Shown: piece after piece, positions 11,368 to 21,239 of the stretch
How positions within the stretch are numbered: position 1 is the stretch's first letter
Layout of the letters: the number at the start of each line of letters is the position of its first letter
Notes under the pieces: generated by a model
Database searches by the model: none
Told to the model about the DNA's origin: nothing
What the model saw: the letters and a program-made list of their open reading frames with translations, nothing else
Program-made: the position numbers and the translations under genes
Assembly (NCBI GenBank): GCA_037127255.1
Contig: JBANSL010000019.1
Location: 18,871,001 to 18,935,000 of the forward strand
DNA: 64,000 bases
Reading direction: 5' to 3'
Source of the DNA: Persicaria tinctoria
Taxonomy: Eukaryota; Streptophyta; Magnoliopsida; Caryophyllales; Polygonaceae

Positions 11368-12936
11368 GAAACAGTCAGGCAGCAGTCACAGGTTTTGGTT
11401 GATGTCAAGGAGATTTACTCGATATCGAGTAACTTTCGTCGACGTCGGGTTCCTGCAAACCAGAAGCTACAACGATCTAGGCGATCGAAAATCAGTAGTC
11501 GATGTCGACCAGTTTTGGTCGATATCGAGTAAAACAGAAACGAAAGAAAATAAAGAACTAGGCTTTGCGAAATAAACTATGTATGAAAGAAAACTTCCAA
11601 GATCGGGGTTTGCAACGACAATAACCAAGCATGCATAAGGCAAGATAAATAACGATAATCATGCAAATTGCATCGAATGATCAAGCTTTCGCCTTTTCCA
11701 ACAATTAGACAACTCTTTCAAGAAACCCTAATTGTATCTACCGATTTTATGTTTACAATCTAAGTTGTTAGCATGGATCTCCATTGAATGGGTAATAAAC
11801 ACATAAAAGGTAGTAGATGCTCAAAACATGATAAAGGTCGGATCTTTACCTCAAACACGCATGGCTATCGTCGGGCTCACCCCAACCCTAAAAGTAGGTT
11901 GACTACTCGCGCCTCATCGCAATTGCAGACATTGATTGAAAAGAAATAACTTGCATTAACTAAATTCAAAGTCTTTACAATCCCGGCACTCCAACTCTCA
12001 TTGAATGCCAAAACCATAAAACCTTTGAACTCCTAAACTTCTCTGTGGAACTACTTCTCTCTTCTGAATTGAATCAATAAAATCCAGCCATATAGGCTTT
12101 ATTTATAGGCTTCCAATCCTTGCTAATCAAGGAAAGAAAGTATATCTAATTTCTAAAGATAAAACTTTAATAAAGGGAACATTTATCTTAAAAGGAAATA
12201 TATCTAAAATATCTAAATATCTTCATGTGGTGGATAAATCCTCTCTTCATAGATAGATCTTGATAAAACTTGATAGATTCGGACTTGCTTCACATCCAAG
12301 TAATCCAACTCAACTCGGACAGGCCCAATAGTGTCGCGGCCCAGGAACTTTTTACTCAACATCGAGGAATTTCCTCGATATCGAGGAGTAATGTCGTCGA
12401 CTTTGGGTTTGTCGGCTTCCTCGAGTAGCTCCTTCCCGGAACTGGCTCAGACATGTGTTGTTGGTTTACTCGATATCGAGTAATTTCGTCGATATCGAGT
12501 AACTGTTGCTCGGTGTGTCTTGCTCTTCAGCTTCTCGATCAGATTTCCTTCCTCGAGTCGAGGTGTAGCTTCAAGTCTTGGTCGACATCGAGTAAATTAC
12601 TCGATATCGAGTAATGCCCTGAACTCGAGTTGGCTTCGTCTTCAGTTCCTCAATCAGCTCCTCCTCGACTAGGCTTGGGTGCACACTTTTGTCGATATCG
12701 AGGAGAATTTCTCGATATCGAGTAACACTCAGCTTCAGCTTTCTCCTCTTGGTTTTGTCCCGGAATGGCTCCAAATTCTGTAATATTAAACCAAAACTTA
12801 TGTAGACCTCTATTTCTTGCAAATAAGCATATATTACATAAATTTGACATATTCTCATCCCAAAATATGCAAAGTGTATAGAATAAGGAGCTAAAATGTG
12901 CATTTCAACATGGCTATTTTAGAGGACGTCATAATT

Positions 12937-13331
12937 TCATGGCCACATAATTTCAGTTTCGATGTGATTCGAAACACAGCGGAGTTATACTCCCTGATAT
13001 TTTTGAAATCTTAAACCCGTAAAGAGTTCCATTCATATATGGCCATTGGGAGTAATATATTCACTTGATTGACGTACCGTTCGGCTAAATTCTCCCATAA
13101 TTCCTTCGGATCTTCCACCAATAAATATTCAGACTTTAAGCTTTCATGTATATGGTGGTGAAAGAAGACAATGGCCTTGACCTTTTCTCTTGGCGTGGTG
13201 GTGTTATTTTCTTTGACGGTCTCTTCCAGACCATTAGCCTTCAAATGCGTTAAGGCATCCACCCTCCATTCGAGGTACTTGTCTCCTGATAGGTCCATAA
13301 TATTGAATTCCCTTTTGGTGATATTTGCCAT
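12937..13331 (-). pseudogene. Copia-1 gag, N-terminal half
   Basis: Minus-strand frame starting at the ATG at 13331 (an in-frame ATG also exists at 13346). It encodes a UBN2/DUF4219-type Copia gag: a MANITKREF-like start, a YLEWR motif and an ELWENLAERY motif. A TAA replaces a conserved Gln codon near 13010. The same frame then continues in gag-like sequence to the edge of the Athila-like insertion and resumes at 1370 on the other side. It is a capsid-like gene fragment with no remaining function. Confidence 0.8.
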
Positions 13332-14662
13332 AATAGCACTACACATAAAATTATGTTAGTTAATATCACATAGTTAATTAATGTGCAAAAATAAGATGTG
13401 TGTGTTAATACATCATGAATGAATGAGTATTATGTGATATACATACACACACGTACAAACATCAAATAGATACATGTAATGCAATTTCAAATAACGCATA
13501 GTATTAATAGTGTAGTACATAGATGCAATATAGTGACATGTGATGTTTCAATGGTGATAGGATTAGAATAGTATGTTTCTTATCATGTTGAATACCAATA
13601 GGCAATAGTAACCATGAACAATGCACCTGAATAGTAACCAACTAACTTACCTTTTCTAGTGGCGTATGAAATGAGAAAGGAGAGTAAATACTACACATAT
13701 GTAATCATAAATCCAACATCAAAATAATTCCATCCGTTTGAAAACACTCTTTTGCAAAAACTTATAAAAAAACATATGAAAAACTCTTCTTCTTTTCCAA
13801 TATGAGATTTATCAAAGGAAAAATAAAGGTATTCGAGAATTATTTCTTAACATGTAATTATCATTGAGAGATTATCTTCCAAATTTTATATCCTCCTTAT
13901 TTGTCTGCCATATCCTCTAATTATTATCCTCTAATTATCGGTATAATTTCTTTCTACCTCTTTCACTTTTTCCCTTTATATACTCCCTTATCTTACCACT
14001 TTCATCCACCACCACTCACATTCATCCTCCTCGTCCCCCTCTCGTCGATCTCCCCACTTTTTCGGCACCGCTTCCATTTTTCAATCTGGAAAAATGACTG
14101 ATACCGATCGGGTTTTACTAAAAATCTTGGCTAGTGGAATGGCGATAGCAGTTTTGGTGGTTTCCTTCGTTGTGTGGGTGGTTAAAAATTGTCGGTGCTT
14201 CTAAGAGCTCCGACGAAGGTTCCGGTGAGGCGAGGATCGAAGACGAAGTTAAAAACGGTATTGTATTATGTAATTTCTTAGCAAATCTCTTGTAATAAGT
14301 TTAGATCTACTAATTTTGTTTTTAAGTGAAGGGTTTGAAACTCAATGATGAAACTTCCCGTACTTTGTTTCGGAAAATTTTCAGTTTTTTATAAAAACTC
14401 ATGAAACCGTGTTGAGCCTTTTATGTGTTCCTTGTTTTATGAGTTTTGAAACGGATCTGAACAAAAATGATGTAAAACGGGAAGATCTGAGAGTTTTTAT
14501 TAGTTTCTGGTGTAGAAGATCCCAATTTGGACAACAACAGAGCATACTTCTCCAAAAATCGATTTTGGTAAAACACTTTTCATAGTTAAAGAGTTTGGAT
14601 AAGAGGGTTTTACCTTCAAATCTGAAAAACTCAGTTGGTTTTTAGATCTCGTACTGATAACG
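13332..14662 (-). other. Copia-1 untranslated leader
   Basis: About 1.3 kb lie between the proposed 5' LTR and gag. A degenerate tRNA-iMet primer-binding-like sequence (element sense CGTTATCAGTACGAG) sits next to the LTR at about 14648-14662. The rest is AT-rich with no convincing coding sequence; a 66-codon plus-strand ORF at 13901-14101 has no recognisable domain. Confidence 0.5.
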
Positions 14663-14868
14663 TGTTATAATCTTAGTGGTAAACAAGAGAACCGGATGGT
14701 TTGTACTTGTAATCGTACTTAATTTATCTGATTTCTTGCTTGATTTACAACACTCCAGATCCCCCTTTTATAATAGAGGGCTAACCCCATAACCACAAAA
14801 ATATCTCTGATTTTGGGGATATTTTACCATAAGGTGAAATATTCACCACATAATAAAATATTACAACA
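14663..14868 (-). repeat. Copia-1 5' LTR (206 bp)
   Basis: On the minus strand it begins TGTTGTAA and ends TTATAACA, giving short TGTT/AACA terminal inverted repeats. A TATA-like box reads TATAAAA at 14767-14773 just before a G-run, as expected for an LTR promoter. It directly abuts the primer-binding-like site. The partner LTR is outside the window, so boundaries rest on the TG..CA ends and the leader only. Confidence 0.6.
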
Positions 14869-15109
14869 CGTCTTTATTTTTCTTATGTGGATGGGTGGAT
14901 TTTTGTATGAGTGAGGGGGGGGGGGGGGTCCTCATCTAACCCATCCTCAAAATGAGATGTTTTATGAGACAGTTTGAAAAATATGCAAATTGGTTGGCCA
15001 AATTAGGAAAATATACAAGTTTTGGTAAAAATTAGAAAACTATACATCCCTTGTACCCCCTCCCCTTCTGCATGCCCCCCCTCTGCGTCTGTTTTTTTTT
15101 GTTTTATTT

Positions 15110-15365
15110 CGCGCGTCAGTGCTAACGTCAGCATTGCTGACGCCGTTTATAGGAATGTTGACGCCAAGGTTGGAATTTTTTTTTCACACATCTGTGCTAA
15201 CGCCGATGTCGGGAATGCTTACGCCGACGTCAAGAATACTGATGTCAGCAGTGCTGACACCATTTACAGGGATGCTGGCGCCAACATCGGGTTTTTTTTC
15301 CGCGCGTCAGTGCTGACGCCGTTGTTGTGGACGTCGTTAACGCTGACGTCGACGCCGATGTCGGG
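15110..15365. repeat. GACGTC/GCTGACGCC degenerate minisatellite
   Basis: Degenerate units of GCTGACGCC, GACGTC and GTCAGCA alternate with short T runs at a period of roughly 60-120 bp. All three forward frames stay open for 60-116 codons because the repeat lacks stops. The resulting ORFs have no domain and are not believed to be genes. Confidence 0.55.
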
Positions 15366-15372
15366 GATATAG

Positions 15373-15714
15373 ATATAGATAGTTAGTAAAACTAAATCAA
15401 AAAGAGAATTAAAGGAAAAAGAAGAAAAAAATTAGAAATAAAAAAAATCAAAGAAAAATAGCATAAAAATGATTGGTCAAGACTCCTAAAATTACTCTAA
15501 GCTTGACACGTCATCCTAAACTCTTCTAAATTAAGACTTTATATAGATAGTTAGTAAAACTAAATCAAAAAGAGAATTAAAGGAAAAAGAAGAAAAAAAT
15601 TAGAAATAAAGAAAATCAAAGAAAAATAGCAAAAAAAATGATTGGTCAAGACTCCTAAAATTACTCTAAGCTTGACAAGTGATCCTAAACTCTTCTAAAT
15701 TAAGAGTTTATATA
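15373..15714. repeat. 168-bp direct tandem duplication
   Basis: The block starting ATATAGATAGTTAGTAAAAC at 15373 is repeated starting at 15541, with only a few differences (for example ACACGTCAT versus ACAAGTGAT). It is A-rich and non-coding. The high identity implies a recent duplication. Confidence 0.85.
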
Positions 15715-16095
15715 GAATATAGATAAGATTTGTCAACAAATTAAACGAGTCCACAACACTGAACATCGGAATCAAACAAATCAAAGAAATTGAATGGTGA
15801 TAGAAGGAAATCTGGAACGGATGGAGAGAAAATGCGAGGCAAGAGTACTGACCTTTTGATGAATTTATCGCTCCCCTTCTTGTATCATCACCTCATCAGA
15901 ATCAACTACGTGGACGTCACGGATGTCGGCGCTGACGGAGCTGGAGCTGCTCGAAAAAGAGAACTTGAACCACTGCACGCAGTGGAAGCCGCTCGTTCTG
16001 AGCAGTGTGCGTGCACGCCTCCAATGTGAGCTTCTGACAGTCCATTACCCTGCAAATCCTCTCCCTCTCCGAATATGAAACCTGAGGATGTTACC

Positions 16096-16320
16096 TGTTA
16101 AACCATGAAATCTGGATCCATGGGGAAACAAGGAAGAGAGAAAATGAGAGCTCAGAGAAATGAACGACAAATGTGAAGGTTGCAACTGAATTTCTTGATT
16201 GAGCTGTGTAACAACTTAAGGCTTTATACAACGCGGGAGTGATCCCCTGTGATGCAAAACAGTGAGGACTCACTTAACTAACTTCAGCAAAATGTAATGT
16301 GTGTAATGTATACTCTAACA
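16096..16320 (-). repeat. Copia-2 left (3') LTR
   Basis: 225 bp, TGTTAAACC to TCTAACA in plus orientation, paired with 24277-24501. On its inner side a polypurine tract (element sense TTTGAGGGGGGGG, about 16321-16335) marks it as the 3' LTR of a minus-strand element. Confidence 0.92.
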
Positions 16321-16328
16321 CCCCCCCC

Positions 16329-17348
16329 TCAAACTGGGAAGGGAGACATTCCCAGTTTGGAAAGCAATACATTTTGCTGAGCAGAAGCTAATTGTTTAGT
16401 GAAAACATCAGTGAGTTGAGACTCACTAGGAATGAAGCAAAGTTCAATTAGACCATCTAGAACCTTTTGGCGTGTAAAATGACAGTCAATCTCGATGTGT
16501 TTCGTTCTCTCATGAAACACGGGATTGTGAGCAATGACCAAAGCTGATTTGTTGTCACAGAAGAGCTCAACTAGCTTGATTGGATCAGCATCGATTTCCT
16601 CAAGAAGACGAATGAGCCAAGTAACCTCTGAGGCAGTGGTGGCCATGGCTCTGTACTCAGCTTCAGATGAGCTCCTGGAGACGACGCCTTGCTTCTTTGA
16701 TTTCCATGAAATAGGGGAGTCGCCAAGTAGGATCACAAAGCCAGTAACAGATCTTCTGGTGAAGGGGCAGGAAGCCCAGTCAGAATCTGTGAAAGCCTTG
16801 ACAACATGCTTATCATGACCTTGTAGGACAATGCCTTTGTCCAAGGTCCCTGCTACATATCTGATGGTGTGCATTAAAGCTTGCAAATGAGAACTTCTTG
16901 GATGTTGCATGAACTGGCTAAGGGACTGGACAGCAAATGAGAGATCTGGCCTGGTGTGGGTAAGAAAGTTAAGCTTTCCCACTAACTGTCTGTACACAAA
17001 GGGATCTGGGAGTGGATCACCAATATCAGAAGCAAGCTTCAAGTTTTGTGGAAGAGGAGTGCAAGTAGGAGCACAAACAAACAGGTGAGCATCTTTAAGC
17101 AGCTCTTGACTGAACTTTTTCTGTGATAAAGCTATGCCATTTGACACATAGCTGACTTCTAGGCCAAGGAAATAGTGCAACAGACCCAAGTCTTTGATGC
17201 TAAATACATCATCCAAAAATTTCTTTAACTGAGAGATTTCAGAAGGATCAGAACCTGTGATGAGAAAGTCATCCACATAGATGGCAATGATGATCTGATG
17301 AGTACCACTTCTTCTAATGAAAAGAGAATGATCACTCTGGGACTGCAC
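16329..17348 (-). CDS. Copia-2 RT C-terminal half and RNase H (339 aa)
   Basis: The open frame starts inside RT with the YVDDFLITG catalytic motif, then a LGLEVSY block and the LVGKLNFLT/RPDLSFAVQ segments. RNase H follows with TDSDWASCP, SRSSSEAEYRAMA, CDNKSA and HIEIDCHF motifs and a DVFTKQL end, so the C-terminus of pol is intact. Upstream RT (17349-17638) continues in the same element but has an in-frame TAG after YGLKQASR, so the methionine at 17348 is not a natural start. Confidence 0.85.
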   Translation of the reverse strand: MQSQSDHSLFIRRSGTHQIIIAIYVDDFLITGSDPSEISQLKKFLDDVFSIKDLGLLHYFLGLEVSYVSNGIALSQKKFSQELLKDAHLFVCAPTCTPLPQNLKLASDIGDPLPDPFVYRQLVGKLNFLTHTRPDLSFAVQSLSQFMQHPRSSHLQALMHTIRYVAGTLDKGIVLQGHDKHVVKAFTDSDWASCPFTRRSVTGFVILLGDSPISWKSKKQGVVSRSSSEAEYRAMATTASEVTWLIRLLEEIDADPIKLVELFCDNKSALVIAHNPVFHERTKHIEIDCHFTRQKVLDGLIELCFIPSESQLTDVFTKQLASAQQNVLLSKLGMSPFPV

Positions 17349-18033
17349 AAAACCAATCTGTCTAAGGGCTGCAGTTAGCTTATAGAACCACTATCTGGAT
17401 GCTTGTTTCAGGCCATAAAGAGACTTGAGTAATCGACAAACAAGTTTTCCAGGATTGTGCATACCTTCTGGGACTCTCATATAAACCTCCTCAAATAAAT
17501 CTCCATGCAAAAAGCATTATTGACATCACATTGGTGAATCTCCCACTTTTTAGAGGCGGCTAGTGAGATATGACTGCTCTGATTGTTGTCATCCTTACAA
17601 CTCGTGAGAAAGTATCATGGAAATCAATACCTTCTCTTTGTAACACCCCCTTTTTATATCCCAAAGGAGTGTTGCAGCGCCAGCGAATCCACAGACTTTA
17701 ATGTCTTTGAATTCACCTGAGGCTTATAGGGACATGCAACCATGCTCCCATAAACAATATGATAATTTAAATACAATAAAATAGGCGGAAGTGAATAAAA
17801 TTTATTAGTTTAAAATATCCGATCCGAAATAAGAATACCAGAATCAAAAAGTATGAATAATTTCCAACATAGACGAAATTAAAGTAGCAATGCAGAAACT
17901 TCAGAGGTTCAAAAGTTATAGTAAAATATTCAATAAATGATAGTCTGCCCTTTAGCTCTCTCCTGCTCCGTTGCTTGCACTAGACCTGTGGAATATGGTC
18001 TGTTGTTTCATGAGAACGAAGGACACCAGCCAT

Positions 18034-18839
18034 TAGGGGTGTGCACCGGTTGAAACCGAACCGGAACCGGCACAAAACCGGAACCGGAATATTCTAAATA
18101 TTCAAACCGATAACCGGACCGGTAACATTCCGGTTCGGTTTAAAACCGACCCGGAATATAGAGAGTCAATCCGGATCCGGAACCGGAACAACCGAAGTAT
18201 ATACAATTATTATTTTTCCATATAATTTATTTGATAATATTATATTTTTTTCACTTACACCGTAACAATTATGCGGAATTTTTTTTAATCCCGTACCGAT
18301 CCCGTCCCGTATAAATTATGCGGGACGGGACGCGGGACGAAGAATCCTCGTCCCGCAAATCTCGTCTCGTCCCGCATATATATAATATTTTTATTTATAT
18401 AAAGAAAATAAAATTAAAAAAAATATTAAGTATATGCTATCATGTTGTATTACTTCCTACTGTACATAGTATATGCTACTGTAATTAATAAAATATTTAA
18501 GTATATGTTACTTGCTATTGTTGTACTACGTATTAGTTAATTGCTAAGTATATGCTACTGTAATAGGGATATTACTTGCTACTGTAATTTTAGTGTAATT
18601 GTATATATGAGAATAATTAATGGTTAAACAAATAAATCTTGATCGGTGTTGTAACTTGTACGTACAAAAATTAAATTTTCGGTTTTATCCGGTTTAAACC
18701 GGTAAACCGCCGGTTATTACCGGAACCGTAATTCACAAAAGTTATCAACCGAAAACCGGTCCGGAATATCCGGTTCGGTTATAAGACCGGTTCGGTTCCG
18801 GTTGATTTTCTGGTCTAAACCGAAATCTGCGCAGGCCTA
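18034..18839. mobile_element. Non-autonomous hAT element, 8-bp TSD CCAGCCAT
   Basis: Starts TAGGGGTGTGCACC and ends TGCGCAGGCCTA, which are imperfect terminal inverted repeats. CCAGCCAT is duplicated at 18026-18033 and 18840-18847, the 8-bp TSD typical of hAT transposons. The interior has CCGGTTCGGTT-type subterminal repeats at both ends and a GGGACGGGACG/CGTCCCG inverted motif near 18290-18375. No transposase frame is present (806 bp total). Confidence 0.85.
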
Positions 18840-19730
18840 CCAGCCATCCAATAAATAGGATGGTTAGTACAATAAAGACTAGCAAATGATAGGAAAAATG
18901 TTCAGACTTTAACCTTACAGTGACCATAAAACGGTATGTCTCAGGTTAAGGGAATGACACGAATATTTATAGTAGAAACTGAATGAAAAGGATAAAAATT
19001 CACACATAACTCGGATGATCATAACGATCGATTATAAGATAAGAAAAGGAATTATACTCGAGGCAGATAAGTATAATAACTGAAATGATCACCTATTTAA
19101 CAGTCGATAATAAAGATAATGATAATAATAATAATACTACGTGGTACCGGTCGGGCCTTTAACAAGGACCACGACCTACATCAGATCGTTGTTTTATCAA
19201 CCCGCAAAGAATGCATTCCGGGATGGTGTTTCATGAAACCTTGTAAGGCGGTGGCTTAACGAACCACAACCTGCAAGTCAATCTACTGCATAACTTGCCA
19301 AAGGCATAAAGCCACTCGCATCACGTGGTGCGCATTTTAACATATCATAACTAAGCATCACATGGTGCATATCTTATCATACATAAACAATTTATACTAG
19401 GTGATCATAATAACGACATTAACAGGGACAAGCATGGATAATTCAAAGGGTCTTACTATCACATGCCACTAGTTTGCATGAAAGAACAAGCAGAATATCA
19501 TGCACTTTTCGTGTTATAAACAAACAATCACATTTAAACTGCATATCACTATAATTCATTTAATAATTGCCCATTAATTTAACTCATGCCAATTTATGAT
19601 TAAAAAGATAAATTACATCAAGCAGACGGGTATGCAATTTATCGAAATTGGCAAGGAAATTAGCCACAGGGCCGCATTCGACACGGAAGAATTTAAAAGG
19701 CACGTCAAACGAAAATCACGAAACATGCAA

Positions 19731-19976
19731 AAGGCATGGAACGAAATCACTTCCCTTGGCTTCCGATGATCAGCTGATGACAACCAGGCGAGATTTTAGC
19801 ACCTATCGAATCCAACGGAAAAAGGAATATTAGTATTGGTATTTTATGAAATTAAGGCATTGAACGAAATCACTTGCCTTGGCTTCCGATGATCAGCTGA
19901 TGACAACCAGGCGAGATTTTAGCACCTATCGAATCCAACGGAAAAAGGAATATTAGTATTGGTATTTTATGAAATT
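19731..19976. repeat. 123-bp tandem duplication inside the solo LTR
   Basis: Sequence from AAGGCATGGAACG at about 19731 repeats from AAGGCATTGAACG at 19854, offset 123 bp, with only a few mismatches. Non-coding. Confidence 0.85.
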
Positions 19977-21239
19977 AAATTTACTTACCTCAATTTGAGA
20001 TTGAATTAATTCTATAAAGTTAAATATTATATACCAATATGAATTCCTCGGGGAGCGGAATCCGGCGTGAGTGCTTCGAGATTTCTTGGTGTCGCTGAAA
20101 TGGGCAAGAATCGAACAGTTTAGAAATATTGGCCACTTAAATTAATAAATAATTAACTTAGGGCCAGAAGCGAAAATAATATAAAAACAAAGAGGATTTC
20201 TGTAATTGACTCAAAAGTGATTAAAATCCCAATTGTTTCTTCTTTGAGCTCACGTACAGCGAAGAAGAAGAAGTCCTTCCTCGGCGGCTATGGCTCACGA
20301 CAAGCGGCGATTTGGGGACGACGACCGACGCTCGGACTGGGATGGTCGTCGGCAATCGGCGGCGGCGCTCAGACAAGGGTCGAAGGCGGCGCGATGGTGG
20401 TCGCGAGGCAGCAGCGATGATGGGCAGCGATTGCAGAGCTCGGCCTTGGGCTTTCCTCCGGCGTCGATTGGCAGCGGCAGTGGCGAAGGGCGCTGCAGCG
20501 AGGCTCGGACCTCTGTTCCCCGGTGGTGGACTGCGATTCCGTCGGCTCAGGAGAATCGGAGGCGGGCTGCTCTCGGCTTGGGAGGATTGGGAGAGGAGAG
20601 GATGATTTTGTTTGAACGATGAAACTAACGAGGGGTCCTCCTCTATTTATATTGCTGGGATTGAATCAGATAAGGAGGAAAGAGTTGATCTGTTAGGTTG
20701 AGGAGATCTCGGATTTGGTTGAGGAAGAGGTAAGCTTTCTGGGCTCTATCAGAATATAGAAGATAGATCTTAAAAAGAAAATAAAAAGAAAAAGGAAAAA
20801 GGTAAAAGAAAAGGAAGAAATCCACTCTTCCTTCTTGTTTTTCTTTTTACCGTAGCCTCACAAGTCACAAGGTAGGTGGGCCACCTCAATCTGGGCTCAC
20901 TTTGTGGGCTGAAAACCAAATACTCGAATTTGGGGTTGAAGATAGAACATTTCTAATGGGCTTACATTTGTCAAGATGAAATATGAGTTTGACTATACAT
21001 CATACATATATATGGATCTATGTATATATATATTGGATATATTAGCGGAAAAAATATTATTTAATTTAACTTTATAAATTAAATAGTAAGAATGTTTAGA
21101 GGATAAAATTAGAATAATATAGTTATTCTAATTCATATTATATATCTTATGTGAATTTATTGGTTTCCCAAATTTATATAGTATAGTATAATATTATTTA
21201 AAGAAATATCCCAAAAATAATTTGGGGTATTTCACTCTT

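Larger units (their letters stand above)
1371..12931 (-). mobile_element. Athila-like Gypsy retrotransposon without pol, TSD TAATT
   Basis: Two long, nearly identical LTRs flank a 4.7-kb interior. TAATT is present at both ends (1366-1370 and 12932-12936). The primer-binding site resembles the tRNA-Asp type used by Athila elements, and gag plus an aspartic protease are encoded on the minus strand. No RT, RNase H or integrase motif was found in 3178-7864, so it would depend on another element for mobility. Without the nested insertion it would be about 8.3 kb. Many copies of a CTCGATATCGAG-like palindrome are scattered through LTRs and coding region. Confidence 0.85.
7865..12931 (-). repeat. 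Athila-like element, right (5') LTR, split by a nested insertion
   Basis: The LTR is in two blocks, 7865-8103 and 11373-12931, which together match the left LTR. Removing 8104-11367 and one GAAAC copy restores the LTR. The first base pair is TA rather than TG, a point change from the left copy. It shares the paired palindromic motifs with the left LTR; for example, 12471-12500 corresponds to 2714-2745. Confidence 0.85.
1..14868 (-). mobile_element. Copia-1: outer Ty1/Copia retrotransposon, internally deleted, left end outside window
   Basis: Minus-strand Copia element read in pieces. Gag N-terminal part is at 12937-13331, a gag stub at about 1300-1370, integrase C-terminal tail at about 1140-1300, and RT at 1 to about 925. 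A 5' LTR is proposed at 14663-14868. The Athila-like element lies inside gag: codons on both sides join directly once it and one TSD copy are removed. After the gag stub the sequence jumps to the integrase tail (a basic RKRGRPLGSKD motif), so the gag C-terminus, protease and integrase core were deleted. Premature stops and a frameshift near 915-930 show it is dead. The 3' LTR is not in the window. Confidence 0.8.
14869..16095. other. Repeat-rich spacer left of Copia-2
   Basis: No gene was recognised. It holds a 14-nt G run (14915-14928), a block (about 14985-15050) that recurs inverted at 25035-25105, a GACGTC-rich minisatellite-like stretch (15110-15365), and two 168-bp tandem copies (15373 onward). 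GC-richer sequence at 15780-16095 has a 79-codon ORF without a known domain. The two halves flanking Copia-2 (this one and 24507-25130) may be one non-autonomous element split by it. Confidence 0.4.
17639..21234. mobile_element. Putative Gypsy solo LTR, TSD CTCTT, inside Copia-2 RT
   Basis: Insertion with ends TGTAACACCCC and GGGGTATTTCA (imperfect inverted termini). It is flanked by CTCTT at 17634-17638 and 21235-21239, and Copia RT codons resume exactly. No gag-pol motif was found in the 3.6 kb. TGTAACACC starts are common for long-LTR chromovirus Gypsy elements, so a solo LTR is the best reading. It contains a hAT insertion, a 123-bp tandem duplication and a GC-rich patch at 20250-20620 whose Arg-rich ORFs I do not accept as genes. 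Confidence 0.65.

Noticed and set aside
15110..15740. Possible CRISPR-like regular repeat
   Set aside because: Units are degenerate or simple direct duplications without uniform repeat/spacer structure, in a plant nuclear context.
20217..20622. Arg-rich overlapping plus-strand ORFs in GC-rich DNA
   Set aside because: Lie within the putative solo LTR, overlap in three frames, and show no domain; GC-rich composition explains the absence of stops.
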